Below are positions 11,257 to 23,999 of a stretch of 64,000 bases of DNA, piece by piece (the stretch's first letter is position 1; every line of letters starts with the position of its first letter). This DNA is from Limnephilus marmoratus. Taxonomy: Eukaryota; Arthropoda; Insecta; Trichoptera; Limnephilidae. A model generated the notes under the pieces. It did not search any database. It was given only the letters and a program-made list of their open reading frames with translations, and was not told the DNA's origin. Location: NCBI GenBank assembly GCA_917880885.1, contig OU862923.1, positions 20,124,770-20,188,769 on the forward strand. The letters are read 5' to 3'. The translations under genes and the position numbers were made by a program.

Positions 11257-11783
11257 AAATTTTTGTTTATCTTGTAGGAATGCTGTCGCTAATTTGTAAT
11301 TATATAAAGCAAATAATTAATTCATTCTGTGTTTTTAATAAAACTAAACAAAAGCACAACGTTAAATAGAATAAAAACAATGAGGAATGCTGGGCACGTC
11401 AAACATGGAATTTATTTTAATATATTGGATATACCTACTTGCTAAACTAATATTTGTCTCTATTTTTAGAGGAAAATCTTAGGTTTTCGTTGTTATATGA
11501 TTTTTTTTATAATAATTGGAATTCCTCACTCCGAAATTTAAAGTTCCTCCAGAGAGTTGTTTTTTATCAATTTTTGTTTATTATAACTGTAGGATTCCCA
11601 CGTTTCTTCTCATAGTTAATAAAATCGATCTTCGTAGTTCTCTTTGGCAGAAACTTTCTTTTAATTTTTTACGTTCTTAGTTCAAGACACCTGAATCTAT
11701 ATTTTCATCACTTTACCCGTGGTAAGGGTATTGGGTAAGGAGTTCTTCAGTTATTTGGTTATACTGGGTATACAGGGACGTAT

Positions 11784-12108
11784 TTGACTTACTCCAACCA
11801 GTCAGTTTCCTGACATAATTTGGAGTGAATAAAATTTCGGTCTCTAATGACATTTCAAATGTTTTTTTTTCACCTTAAAATATAAAAAAAAAATAAGTAT
11901 TGGACAGTAAGGTCGGAGTGAGAGTTTTGATTAGTTATTTGGCTGAGTGACCAGCGATGACACGTAGAAGTTTTTTTTTGTTAGGTTTTGAAGAAAAAAT
12001 ATCTTATCTGTTTTTTTTTATTTAAATTAAAAAAAAGTCATCGCAACAAATTTTAATTATATTTTATACTCCAAATAATTTCAAGAATTACTCGTTAAAG
12101 TAAGTCAA
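11784..12108. mobile_element. Foldback MITE family M, copy 1
   Basis: Inverted ends of the type GACTTACTTTAACCAGT, then a TTCTGA-type spacer, then ATTATTTGGAGT, at about 70-80% identity between arms. Relatives occur at 31748-32105, 35936-36240, 43314-43598 and 56233-56340. The interior TTATTTGGCTGAGTGACCAG (11945-11964) recurs inverted in the 35.9-kb copy. No coding. Confidence 0.75.
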
Positions 12109-12335
12109 GCACTTTCCATAACACCGTCAATGTACCGAGGCATAGCAGAAAACAGCTTTCAAAGCGGAATTTTTATGTTAATCGGAAGGTTCACCAGGAG
12201 AAGTATTATTTATATTTCTAACATCAAGGGAAAACCACGGTGGGCTAAAAATACATCTAAAGTGTACTCACACTATTCTGTAGAATGCACTAAAGAAAAA
12301 AATTGAACTGATATTTTTCCTGAGGCACTCGGAAC

Positions 12336-12893
12336 TAAGGGTCGACCGAGACAGGTTTTTCGTTCTCGGCCGAGATCGAGACCGAGACTGAGAATAAATT
12401 AAAAACTTCGCCGAGACCGAGAATAGATAAGTTGAGAAGAAAAATGAAAATAAGCTATTTTTGAATAATATAGTATTTTTAAGAATGTAATTATAATTTT
12501 TTTTAAATAGTGTAATAATCAAAATTGAACAACATTTATGGTTGTTGCACATAAAAAACAATTTTTCCGCGTTTGCACCCTTCAAAGAGTGTCGCCTCAT
12601 GTTGTATAATTGACCAGCTCTGCTAAAGAGCTGTTCGAATGTTACACTAGTAGGCGCTGCTGATAAAAACTTTCATCACAATCGACAGCTCTCTCACGCA
12701 CTGACACCAAGTGACGAATGTGGACGCGCGCGTTAGTTTTGAATCCCATTATCCTATACTGTACCTACTCACAACGGTCTCGGTTATGGCCGAGAATCTC
12801 GGCGATTTTTTGCCGAGAACCGAAACAGAGTTCTCGGTAGAATTTTTTAGCCGAGAATGCCGAGACCGAGACCGAGATCTCGGTCGCCTCTTA
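12336..12893 (-). mobile_element. hAT element with transposase dimerisation-domain relic
   Basis: A 558-bp element dense in CCGAGACCGAG motifs. Its ends are inverted versions of TAAGGGTCGACCGAGA, with an imperfect 8-bp duplication CTCGGAAC / CTCTAAAC. The minus strand from about 12674 to 12540 translates to the hAT C-terminal dimerisation signature: SAAPTSVTFEQLFSRAG, then a short spacer, then LKGANAEKLFF. That is the usual position of SxxPTSxxxERxFSxAG and LxxxxAExLxF. The rest of the transposase is missing. Confidence 0.8.
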
Positions 12894-12901
12894 CTCTAAA
12901 C

Positions 12902-13679
12902 GTCTTTTACTCAAGCTTCCTGTGAAGAATAAAAATTAAAAATTAATACAATTAGACACCCTGCAAAATGCTTTTAAATTCCTACCTTTCCATTAAACAT
13001 TTCGATGCAACAGTACGTAGCTATTTAATGTTATCAAACCCGTGTTCACCTGTACAATGTACAACATTATAATAGGATGAATGTCCCCACGTGCTCCTAG
13101 CGAAGGCTTTTGTAACTAATCTTACTTACTGGTTAGTGTTTTCGTAGCATTACTCGTACTCGTACAAACGATCATAGCAACGCTCCCACTAGGTGTTTGA
13201 ATAATGTAGTGTAACAATTTAGGGTGGAATTCAACAGCGGACCAGCGTAGTTTATTGCACAGTACGCTGCTGCGATCGTTTGCATCTGCCACTAAAACTG
13301 TATTCAGTTCACCGAGAGGCCATTATTTTCATAAAATATAAGTTAGTTTGTAAAATAAACGTTTGAGTTATATAAAAGACTAATTTATTACAATTATTTG
13401 GAAGATACCTCAAATAGCTATTTTGATAAAAAAAAAGAAATGTAACTAAATAAAATTGTATTGTGTTATTAAATTAAAAATAAAATTAGAACATGGACTC
13501 TAATATATTACTTACATAAATAATGTATTGCATTTATAACTCTAATATTGTGATCTCAGGATTGTGTTTAGCCTAAAAGAAAATAGTAATGTTGTTTGAA
13601 ACAAATACATATATCCGGTAACATGCAGAATTTAAATAAAAAAAATGATGAACAAAAAATCATTGATGACTCCAGTTAA
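12902..13679. other. No recognised feature
   Basis: AT-rich DNA with short homopolymer runs. I see neither exons nor repeat ends here. Confidence 0.4.
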
Positions 13680-16600
13680 CGTAAGACCTGAGTGATTATA
13701 TTCCAGTCAAGATGTACATCCGTGTTTGCAAAAGGTCCAGTCATTCTGATTTTTTTTATGTATTGTTAAGACCTAAACCAACATTGAAAATACAGATTTG
13801 CAATTTCCAAAGTGCTGTGCGAGCGGCGGTGGAACCAAAAATTTTTTTAATTTTCGGACTTTTCAGTTTTAGCTCAATATCTCAGTGAATAAAGGGTCTG
13901 ACCGGTATAGTCGGTCTACACACTTTTAAAATTGACTAAATTTGCTGCAATTTGAGACCAAAGTGCGCTATATACAGCAAGCAAGCATTTTAGTATGTAT
14001 GTAGATATATAAAACAATGTTTGATGATGACGTAATTCCCGATAGGTGTATTATCTTTTTCTTTTTTTATCAAAGAATTTGTTAACAATAACCAAAAAAA
14101 AATTAATTGCAATTGTTGATAAATAAAACCATAAAAAACGTGAGAACAGTTTATTTGCATTTCCCCCCAAAACCCACTTAGGAATGTTTTTGGTTATCTG
14201 CCGTTTTTGTGAGAACCGGTAGGCCCACAGATATCAATCTGGTCTCAACTGAAAGCGTATTAAATTTACTACAACTTTATTTTAAATAATATTTGACGTG
14301 GGATGCGTATTTTAGAAAATATTTCACAAAATATGTGACCATTTCGATAAAATTTCACTTTTTTGGAAAAAAGGCCTATTTTCAAAGAAATATATCTTAG
14401 AAACCAATAGCTTTATATGACTTGCTTCAATTTTAAAAGCAAATTCAATCTACTTTAAAAGTATGTGTACTGACTATACTGGTCAGACCCTTTCTTCACT
14501 GAGATATAATATATGTGAGGTGACGTACAGCGATGAAGCATTGGTTAAAGAAGATCACCACCATCCTACACTGGCTATCTCGGCCACCCTGGCGAGGACA
14601 CAATACAGCAGGCGTGAAATGCGTGCAAACCGTCATCAAATGGGACGACACTTATATTCGAACTTTAACAAATTTAATTTTAAACACGTTAATATTAATC
14701 TGTGTCTAAAAATATTCTCACACTTCAACTGGAGATATTTATACAACATGAAATCTGTCAACGAAGCTGTGGAATATTTTTACTCTGTATTATTTAGTAT
14801 ATTTGAATTATGTGTACCTTTAAAAAAATTATCGAAAGCAAATGTTAACTACCCAGTTTGGTTCGATAAAAATATTATAGAAAAAATCAAATGTAAGGAA
14901 TCTCTTCGCAGGAAGTACAAAGCTACTAATAATAAATCAGACTATTTATTATTTTCTGCAAAGAGATGCGATCTCAAAAAAGAGATGACTGTAAAAAAGA
15001 ACAAATATTTATCCGATATTGAAAATGGGATCAAAGAAGACCCCAAAAACTTCTGGCAATATATTAGATCACAAAAATCAGGTAGGGGCACTCCTATTGG
15101 ACTTATGAATGTCGATAAAATAATCCAATGTCCCCAACAAGTTTCAGAGAGATTCGCGGACTATTTCCAGTCGGTATACAACCATATGACCCCTAACCTA
15201 GATGTTGAAAGTCTCCGGGCAGAGGTGCCTAGAAACACAGGTTCAATATCTTTGGAACAAATTAAGCCTGAGGAAGTCAAAGCGTGTATTCGGGAACAAA
15301 AGCCCAACAAGGCCACGGGGCCAGATGGAATCCCACCTCATATCATTATCATGTTGGAAGAACATTTGTTTAACCCGATATGCTTTATCTTCAACCTCAG
15401 TATTTCAACTTCCACTTTTCCTAAATCCTGGAAACTAACCAAGGTTAGCCCGATACATAAATCTGGAACAAAAACGGAAGTCCAGAACTATAGACCAGTA
15501 GCAGTTCTGTCAATACTCCCAAAAATATTCGAAACAATAATTTGCGAAAAGCTAAACAAACAAATTAAACCGTTTCTTCAGGGAAACCAACACGGATTTC
15601 TATCAAATAAGTCCACCGTCTCTAATCTTCTAGAACTCTCACAGAGAGTAGCAAGAGGATTAGATGCTCAACATCAAACTGATGTGATCACACTGATTTT
15701 GCCAAGGCGTTCGACCGAGTTGATCATGACGTACTGCTACGAAAAATACATAGAATTGGCTTCGACAAACCCCTCCTAAATTTTTTTGTCACGTATTTAA
15801 GGAATAGGAAACAATATGTTTGCATCGACGGATACAGGTCTAGAGAATTCTCTGCATTCTCTGGAGTGCCACAGGGGTCAAACCTAGGTCCTCTACTATT
15901 TATAATCTTAATTGATGACATTCAAGAATGCATCAAACATTCCACTTGCCTGCTTTTTGCTGACGATTTAAAATTACTTAAGAAAATTTGTGATGGTCAA
16001 GATTGTGTCAAATTGCAAACTGATTTAGATTCAATTACATCATGGGCTGATGAAAATAAATTATTTTTTAATACAAAAAAATGTGTCGCTATGTCGTATA
16101 CACGTTCGAGAAACCCTATCAAATTCGATTATTGCATCAAAAATGATATATTGTCAAAAGTAAAATCCATCAAGGACCTTGGGGTAGTCTTTGATCCCAA
16201 ACTTACGTTTTCGGACCATATATTGCAGTTGACGACATCATGCTACAAGCTTCTCGGATTTGTCATAAGACTCTGCAAACAATTTTCCAATCCCGAGGCA
16301 ATGATGACTTTGTACAACTGCATTATAAGGTCTAAAATTGAATACGCCTCTGCTGTATGGGCCCCATACCAACAAAAATATATTGAAAAACTAGAACAGA
16401 TTCAAAAAAAGTTTTTGAGATACATGTATTTGAGAATGCACGGAGAGTACCCGCGATTCATGCATCACGAAGATTTGCTTGCCGAAACGCGCTACCAAAG
16501 TCTCCACTCGAGGAGGAGTGGGGCCCTTGCAGTAACGGCGTACAAAATTATTAATAATTTAATAGATAGCCCATACCTTCTGGAATGCTATAAGTTGTTC

Positions 16601-16860
16601 GTACCGAATAACTACAGCCAGGGACGTCACCATGATCTGCTTTGTATCCCACGTGGCAGAACGGACGTACTGGCTCGGCATAGCATGACACGAGGTATGG
16701 CGCTGTTAAACAACGCCTCCAAGACTATCGATATTTTTAATAGTAGCCTTGAAGAATTCAAGAGGCATGTTAATGCTAAAAATCTATAACTTGTTATTTG
16801 TATCATATATATGTAGTTAATGTTACATGTGTATTGTAAATGGACACAGTCTGTAATACA

Positions 16861-16902
<42 letters not shown>

Positions 16903-17118
16903 TGAGCAAAAACTAAAAAAGTCCGAAAATTTCAAGGTTTTTGGGTCCACCGCCGCTCGCACAGCACTTTGGAAATTGCAAATCTGTTTTTTTTAATCTT
17001 GGTTTAGGTTCTAACAACATATACAAAATTCAGATTGACTGGACCTTTTGCAAGAATTACCCCCTTTTCATGTTTTACTTGACTGGACTATTAAGGGTCT
17101 TGACTTACACTGTAAGGG
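13680..17118. mobile_element. Foldback DNA element split by a LINE
   Basis: The left arm, about 13680-13965, is matched in reverse complement by 14400-14507 plus 16900-17118. Landmarks: TTTGCAAAAGGTCCAGTCA (13726-) against its inverted copy near 17035-17058; GTGCTGTGCGAGCGGCGGTG (13813-) against CACCGCCGCTCGCACAGCAC (16948-16967); GGTCTGACC in both arms. Removing 14508-16899 restores a continuous right arm (GAGATAT joined to TATTGAGC). About 430 bp of unpaired centre lies at 13966-14399. No transposase was recognised, and terminal duplications are unclear. Confidence 0.85.
14508..16899 (+). mobile_element. 5'-truncated jockey/CR1-like LINE with poly(A) tail
   Basis: A non-LTR retrotransposon copy. 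It begins inside the endonuclease domain (a KEDHHHPTL-like motif close to the start) and continues through a full reverse-transcriptase domain. Visible motifs are KATGPDGIPPHII, NYRPVAVLSILPKIFE and HGFLSNKSTVSNL in the first frame, then GVPQGSNLGPLLF, the catalytic FADD and the C-terminal region in the second frame, to a stop at 16787-16789. A one-base frameshift near 15690 separates the halves: the DFAKAFDRVDH motif is read only in the second frame. The tail is 38 adenines (16862-16899). The flanking target is short (ATAT-like). The apparent open frame upstream of 14508 is host foldback DNA, not LINE. Confidence 0.9.
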
Positions 17119-17119
17119 C

Positions 17120-17516
17120 GCAAGAGAAGGTTTAATTCTTTTGAGTTTAAAGGAAGGAGTAAATCTCAGTCTTGAAGATACCCACATTTAAAGAAAGAGA
17201 AGGTAGAATTGCATATTCACATTTGTTTTCATGTCAATTATTTTGTGAAACTAATTTATTCCACACTACAATATAGGTTAACATCCCTGACTTCATATAC
17301 CAATCTCTTCTATGTAGTATCGATGGTTAAATTTACATTTATAAGCGTAAATAATGCATTGCAGGTAAAAATACCGAGAATTTGAACATTTAAATAAATA
17401 ATTGCTTCAATCAGAACTCGTTAGTTTGTAATAGTTTCATTTGCAGCAAAAAGTATCTGAAACATGCAACGCTTTACTCGGAATAAATTAAATTATTTTT
17501 CATCCATATGATTTTT
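17120..17516. other. No recognised feature
   Basis: AT-rich spacer between the foldback element and SINE-A. Nothing supported. Confidence 0.4.
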
Positions 17517-17517
17517 T

Positions 17518-17790
17518 CGTTTTTTTTTGTTTTAATGTGAATACCGCAAAAGAATCTTAACTAGTCCCGTCTTAACTAGGACCCAGTGAGACTACGGCAT
17601 CCCCAATTTGGGGTATATTGTGAGGCTGAAGGTATTTGGGATGGGAAGGAGATGGGTAGGGGGAAGGTGGGGAAATACCTGGCTTTTCAGATCTGGTCAC
17701 CAAACACGGCTAAAATCATTTCAATTCTGAATGGTGGTCTTACACCAAGGCGTTACTGAGAGTATCTTCTAATATGGAACGTGGCTCAAA
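17518..17790 (-). mobile_element. SINE-A copy, head truncated
   Basis: Matches the body and A-rich tail of the complete SINE at 39580-39998 in the same orientation: TGTGAATACCGCAAAAGAAT, then GGCATCCCCAATTTGGGGTA, then GGTGGTCTTACACC. The tRNA-like head is missing. Confidence 0.75.
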
Positions 17791-17959
17791 AATACTATAT
17801 ACTATTGTTCACCTCTTGGAACTAACTGAATTCTTCCTAATATCGAAGAAGTTCTAGATCTTTCTTCCGCCTTCCGGCGCCTGTACATTTTGCCGGCGGC
17901 TGTAGTTTACATTAATCCGCGTGGCTAGAATTCCATTGTACTGGCCGCAACCGCTGCAA

Positions 17960-19306
17960 CAGAAGAAGAGATGCCCGAAGAGTGGAGACTAGGAATTGTG
18001 TGTCCACTACATAAGAAGGGCGACCAACTCGAGTATAGTAATTACAGGGGAATAACGCTTTTAAACACCGGCTATAAAATTATGTCCAACCTCTTGTACA
18101 ACAGATTGCTTCCAATGTCTGAAGAAATCATTGGCAACTACCAATGTGGCTTCAGGCCAGGCAAATCGTGTATTGATCAAATTTTCTCCTTAAGACAGAT
18201 TTTGGAAAAGAAGCTAGAACACAATGTCGAAACACATCATCTCTTTGTAGACTTCAAGGCCGCGTACGATAGCATAAATAGGAATGCATTGTACAATGCA
18301 ATGAGTGAAATCTGGTGAAATTAACAATGGCCCCAGTAACGTGTAGAGTCAGGGTTGGCAGTGATTTGTCCGAGCCCTTTGAAGCGCTCCACGGGCTGAG
18401 ACAAGGAGATGGATTGGCCTGCCTCTTATTCAACATAGCCTTAGAAAAAGTTATTCGTGACTCAGGCATCGAGATAAGAGCAACGATAACAACTCTGTGC
18501 AACTATTGGCTTGGCTGATGATATCGACATAATCGCGAAAACTCCAGATGCTTTACATAACGCCTTCATAAATTTTGAAAGTTCTGCCAAAAATATGGGT
18601 CTCGTAGTAAACCAGCAAATGACCAGATACATGGCCGTAGGATGCACCCAACAAATCCCAACTCTCTCATGTGGAAACCATAATTTCGAAACGGTACCAA
18701 GATTCACATACCTAGGCTCCCTGATTACAAAAGATAATAATAACACAGAGGAGATCCAGAAGCGCTTAGTAAACGCAAATCGCTGTTATTTCCGCCTACA
18801 AAACCAATTAAAATCCAGACTGCTGTCCAGAAACACGAAGATATTAGTGTACAAAACACTCATCAGATCAGTACTTACGTACGCAGCTGAGACTTGGGTA
18901 CTAACTAAGAGGAATGAGCGAGCACTGGACGTTTTTGAAAGAAAATTTTTAAGGCACATCTTCGGACCGGTTCTAGAAAATGGATTTTGGCGCAGACGTT
19001 ATAACAATGAGCTTTATACTTTGTTTAAGGAGCTAAACGACCCAAAATTTATAAAACTGGGAAGACTTCGGTGGCTGGGTCATGTGGAGAGAATGACCGA
19101 GCATCAAGCACCAAAGTCCCTACTGAACTCATGACTAATAGGGCGGAGGAGCCTGGGAAGACCAAGACTAAGATGGAACGACAACATCCTCAAAGACATA
19201 TCTATTTGGAGCTTCTAAACTGCAGAGAGCTGGCACAAAACCGAGATGAGTGGAGGAAGATTCTTGAGGAGGCCAAGACCCACCAGGGGTTGTAGAGCCA
19301 AGAGTG
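17960..19306 (+). pseudogene. RTE-type LINE reverse transcriptase, broken
   Basis: A 5'-truncated non-LTR retrotransposon. Motifs in order: MPEEWRLGIVCPLHKKGD, NYRGITLLNTGYKIMSNLLY, CGFRPGKSCIDQIFSLRQI, FVDFKAAYDSINR, then LRQGDGLACLLFNIALEK, then ADDIDIIA, FTYLGSLITKDNNNTEEI and LGRLRWLGHVERM. These fit the RTE clade, where YRGI, GFRPGxST-DQIF and LxQGD are characteristic. It is dead. A small deletion plus frameshift lies near 18300-18320. A one-base loss inside the catalytic YADD codons (about 18510) replaces Tyr and shifts the frame. A further shift near 19130 moves the tail. The 3' end is a short GATGATGAT-like run, as expected for RTE, with no poly(A). Confidence 0.85.
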
Positions 19307-19599
19307 ATGAAGATGATGATAGAAGATTTATCAATGACTTGGTATTTCTATATAAAATTTTAAATGATGCATTTGATAGTCCAGAATTGATCTCGTATTC
19401 ATACTATTGTGTGTGTCTAAAAGCATACATATACACAGACACACTTTGTCTGTGTATATGTATGCTTTTATATGTACCCATCTCAGAACAGATCTTGTCT
19501 AGTGAGGCGGGTTATTTACTCGTTTGTATGTTAATTTTATTTCAATAAACGCCCGGGTTGCCGTCAATTTAAATAATTTAAAAAAAAAATGTCTATCTA

Positions 19600-19935
19600 T
19601 TTACGGTCTTGCAAATTAATATATTTCAGATTTTTTTGCACATTTATTTTGCTTAGACATTATTGAAAAATTATAAATACTTATGTTTAAAAATTATAAA
19701 TACTTATGTTTAAAATTACTAAAAGTTCATAATTTTAACAGTTTTATCATCACGCCATTTAGCATTTTTGGATGTAAGTATAAATTAACGGAATGAAATA
19801 AAATAGATATTATGTTATAATTTAAAAAAACTGGTTCGAATTAATCTTTCTCACTGGAACCGCCCTGTACGATCGTAAAGACATCTTTTGCCGAAATGTG
19901 GATTTTCGACCGCTGGCTGGTTAAAGGCCCTTAAG
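19600..19935 (+). repeat. Dispersed repeat R1, copy 2
   Basis: Aligns by eye with 1260-1586: AAACTAATATATTTCAGATT-type start, ATCACGCCATTTAGCATTTT, and a GGCTGGTTAAAGGCCCTTAAG-like end. It lacks the first 170 bp of copy 1. Confidence 0.7.
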
Positions 19936-21225
19936 AAAGGACTCTTTTCATACCACCAAATTAATATGGTAAAAATTTGAATATTTCTAAAAATTTTTAA
20001 GAATCCATCTTTAAACTACACATTAGCTTTTGCAATAAAGGATGTTGTAATTGTAGCTTGCCAAAGTCTTTAACCGTAGGCTCTAAATCTAAACCGCCAT
20101 TGTTATTCTTTGTTAGCTTTTAAAAAAATCACGATTTTTCCATATTAAGCTTGTAAATCAATTTGAATTGACAGATCCTCTTTACTTCTTGACGTGATTT
20201 TACAACCGAACTGCACTGAACATTAATTTTGTAAAATTAAGCCGAAAAGTGGCATGACTTTTAGAACACCTCTCACGGTGTTAATGATGAAACTTAGTAC
20301 GTAATTATTGAAGGTAAATCTCATTAATTCAGCGGGGCCTTCAAAGGAAATTTTACGCTTTGGCACTCAGTTCTGCCTTGCGAGTAATGGCTGCATAAGT
20401 AGGTTCCCGCTCTGAAGTGATAAGATCCAAAAGTCGCAAATTATTAGGGAGAACTCACCCTGTTTACTACTGTTGCTTTATTGAAAATATGTGAATCAGT
20501 GTCTACATTTTTTATAAGGCACCGTCAATACAGTAATCTACCACGCTAGGCACATGCCCGTATTATGGTAGTCGATAGGTATATTACAGTTAAAACCCGT
20601 GTTTAGTTATAACGCGTTTTCTCTGGTTAAAACTAGTTTTTACTAACTGCTATCGTTAAAACTGAAATTTCCTAGTCATAACTAGAATTTACTACTTTAA
20701 ATATTTAAATGAACTTTGATATCGGTTGAAAAATTTTTAACTGAATCTTTTCGAGAAAACGCGTTTTGTCTAGTTAGAACTAGTTTTCACTGATATTCAT
20801 TTGCAAAAAATCTCCAGACGTTGAGCATTCTTTATGGTGTCTTTATTTAGGACAAAGGAACTATTTTCAGCCTAAACATAATTTTGATGATGAGCTTTCG
20901 AATTTGACCGTCAAAAATTAAAACAATGCGACACGTACGACATTTTCTCCTTTCAAAAATTTCTGGCAAAGTAGTGTATGTAACGGAATAAGTGGCTGGT
21001 GAATATGAATGGTTAGTTATTTTAGGTATTTTTTCAGATTTTTTTATTTTATTTTTTTTTTTTTATTTTAGAGAAAGTTGACAGCAAATCAGAGATTACA
21101 AAATAATACAATAATAAGAGTTGATTATGCCAATTATGAACTTTCCACTGATGATATATAATGATAAAGTGTGACATTGTAAGGGTATTTTCTTATTTAA
21201 TTTATTTTTTAGTTACAATATATAA
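19936..21225. other. Unassigned AT-rich DNA with a spaced direct repeat
   Basis: AACGCGTTTTCTCTGGTTAA (20611-) recurs as a diverged direct copy at 20759-20795, each followed by an AACTAGTTTTYAC-like sequence, about 148 bp apart. Otherwise nothing was recognised. Confidence 0.4.
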
Positions 21226-21229
21226 AAAA

Positions 21230-21246
21230 GGGGGGGGGGGGGGGGG
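21230..21246. repeat. Poly(G) run
   Basis: Seventeen consecutive guanines at the end of an A-rich stretch. A further homopolymer of about 32 thymines lies at 21503-21534. Simple-sequence DNA, liable to assembly error. Confidence 0.8.
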
Positions 21247-21498
21247 AGGAACATAGGAATAGGATTAAGAGTCAAAGGACGGGAATTTATAGTGATTGAA
21301 CTTTCTAGTTTGAGTCATGTTGCTTGATGTGTTTTCGTTTTATGTCACGTAAAGTCGAGTTAAAAATGTCAATGTGGTGATAATTTAAGTTAAATGAGTG
21401 TGTAGATGTGTAGGTAAATGAGTTCTGTTTAGAGTTGGTCTTGCAGGGAGATTAAAGGTTCCAAAGCGACTGCCTGCTGTTGCGATTTGGAACTTGCA

Positions 21499-21536
<38 letters not shown>

Positions 21537-22048
21537 TAGCAAAATTTTTTGATACATGGGAATAAGTACAAACATAATAACATAAAATATAAGAGAGTAA
21601 CAAAAAAGATCCCACAAAGGCGAAGCCTGTGCGTGGGTATTATATTATGTGGATATTAAACAGTTGTGGTTAAAATAGAATTTAAAAATATATATACATA
21701 GTGTCTTTAGAGATCAACATGATCGATTTTACAGGAGATTATTGTGAGATTTCTTAAAATCAAAGATATGTACATATAATAACGTATGTATACACCCAAT
21801 AAGTACATACACACGTTCATAAATATGTGTACATATAATACACATATATTTACTTTTATTAATCTAAAATACAGAAAGACATGGAATATTTTAGGAATTT
21901 AGAAAACATATAATACAATTTAAAGAAAAAAATTTCTCACTTCCAAATTATTTTTTACCCAGCTTTTAATATTTTTCTTATACACGTTCAGATTTTGACA
22001 AGTATGTGTTGAAGAAGATCAGGACAATCGATAGGTTATAGTGCATCA

Positions 22049-22097
22049 TGGGCGTAGCCAGGGGGGGGGGGGGTTTGGGGGTTCAAACCCCCCCCCG
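22049..22097. repeat. G-run/C-run hairpin after GGGCGTAGCCAGG
   Basis: ATGGGCGTAGCCAGG leads into fourteen or so Gs, TTTGGGGGTTCAAA, then a C-run. This makes a GC hairpin (GGGTTTG paired with CAAACCC). The GCGTAGCCAGGGG motif resembles the end of a DNA transposon common in invertebrates (recalled, unchecked). A partner end was not identified. Confidence 0.45.
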
Positions 22098-22099
22098 AA

Positions 22100-23145
22100 A
22101 AGTTACAATATCAACATCAACAATATTAAAATAAGGAGAATTAAGAGAATGTTATTTGTAACACTGACATCTCAAAATGATATTATGTATCTAAAAAGAT
22201 AAATGGGGACCTCTGAAAGAAATAAAATAATTTAACTTTTAAGATCCGTTTTTTCGGTGAATGCGGTTGATTTTTTTTGGAATTCCGTTTCTAATTTCCG
22301 TTTCTAATCAGTGGTAAGTGTATACGTACTTTGAAATTATTATTTTACTTAGCAACAAGTGTTAAATAAACATATATCAGGATTAGTGTTACAGACAGTC
22401 AGCATAAATGTGATTATTAGAATAATTTGACTGCTTAAAATGTTTTAACATGTACTACTAACGTTTATTATGTATTTTGTTTTGAAAAGTTTTATTTTCT
22501 ATACACATTTATTACTTTAATTTTATTAAAAAAAAAATTAAGTAGTTACATAGAAAATAAAAATTTTCAAAGCCAATTCAAAGTCCGACAATTTTAATTG
22601 GTTTAAAGTTCCTAACGAGAGATGCTCATACATTTGTAATTAAAACATTTTTAAAATATATTATTGTGGTTCAATTACAAAATGGGCATGTTAGATTCAA
22701 AACGAGCTCTGATATATTGAAATTACAATTTTTATTATAGGCACGAACTTGGGATTGCGACTTAGAACTGCGAAACGTCTTTGTTACCCCACAAAATATG
22801 TTTTCCTTCTGATAAAAACGAGATGTATATGTTACTGTCAGAATGTTTATGAGGGTAGAATATAAAAGACTCTTCCAAACGTTGATATTTTTTTCTCATT
22901 TCTGTATGGTGTGGGAACACGAACACTCAAGGCAAACTGACCTCGAGGTGATGTTGGCTTAAAATGCTAGGATACCATGGACGTTAGGCTCTTTGAATCC
23001 TGAAATATGCTGTCCTAACGTGTTCTGAAGTGATTTATTTGACGCAAAGCTCGGAAAAGTGGAAGGCAGGACATTCACAACAGCGCAGCGAGGTAGGATT
23101 TTCCTACAAAAGCCGATCCCTTGGTGACAATTTTGGCAGGCGAGT
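22100..23145. other. No recognised feature
   Basis: AT-rich DNA without supported exons or repeat ends. Confidence 0.4.
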
Positions 23146-23149
23146 GTGG

Positions 23150-23450
23150 GTACCGCTGTCTCTGGAACCATTTATTGGATTACCAACACCCCTGTCATAG
23201 GTCACCCTAAGTAGTTCGCTACGTTTGGTCATTTAGCAGGGGTGCCCGGGTTCGTGGGGTGAGGATTATGCGTGCGTACCTACCGCGTGGTGGGCCGGAT
23301 TGGGAGAGACTGGTTGAGGGAGCCTGGAACCTGGAACTCTTCAGCTGGTCTCTCTCGACCCGTCGCGCGTCGGTTTGCACCGCATTGAGAGTGATGGATC
23401 CGTCACTCCTGGACACTTTGACCCCCAGATCACTACATGTGTTTATTATA
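23150..23450 (+). mobile_element. SINE-B copy 3 (opposite orientation)
   Basis: Head landmarks ACCATTTATTGGATTACCAA and GTTCGCTACGTTTGGTC, then CGGGTTCGTGGGGTGAGG and CGTCACTCCTGGACACTTTG, are the reverse complements of the 5.4- and 10-kb copies. The LINE-like tail is missing. Confidence 0.65.
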
Positions 23451-23454
23451 TTAT

Positions 23455-23990
23455 AATGCAATAACGCGAACTAACCAAATAAAAGACAGGGAATATACTG
23501 GTGTCAACCCCTCAGGTTAATTTGTGCAGTTCTCGGAACAACACATATAGGTCTCGTAGAAATCGTCGGGTCGCCCTTACTACCGTGGTTAGAAATATGA
23601 TCTGAACGGTCTTATAAAGATAAAACACCACGCTTTTTATTAAAATCTAAAAATTAACCGTAAAATAATTGAAATGTACATCTTTATGAAATCAATATTT
23701 CGAACACAATCTGAAAAAAATGCACCTTTTGGACTTTTTAATTGTTTTGGCATGAAACAGCAAAAAAGTTGGATTGACGATAACATTTATAATACATTGC
23801 CTAATAAAATGTGGGTGTGTTTTTGAAATGAACACTTCCTTAGCCCTGTTGGCGATTTGAAATTCTGATGAAACAGAAACACGACACTAAAATTTAACAT
23901 GTCACGGTATTCGGTTTTAACATATAATACAGTAAATCATCGACCTCACACAAGCCTGCCATAGTCCAGCGCCGCGTAACGAATGTAGTG
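23455..23990. other. Unassigned, with partial repeat R2
   Basis: 23812-23905 resembles repeat R2 (compare 25366 and 41212): TTTTTGAAATGAACACTTCC, then a run like GATGAAACAGAAACACGACA. Nothing else is supported. Confidence 0.35.
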
Positions 23991-23999
23991 GCCAGACAT

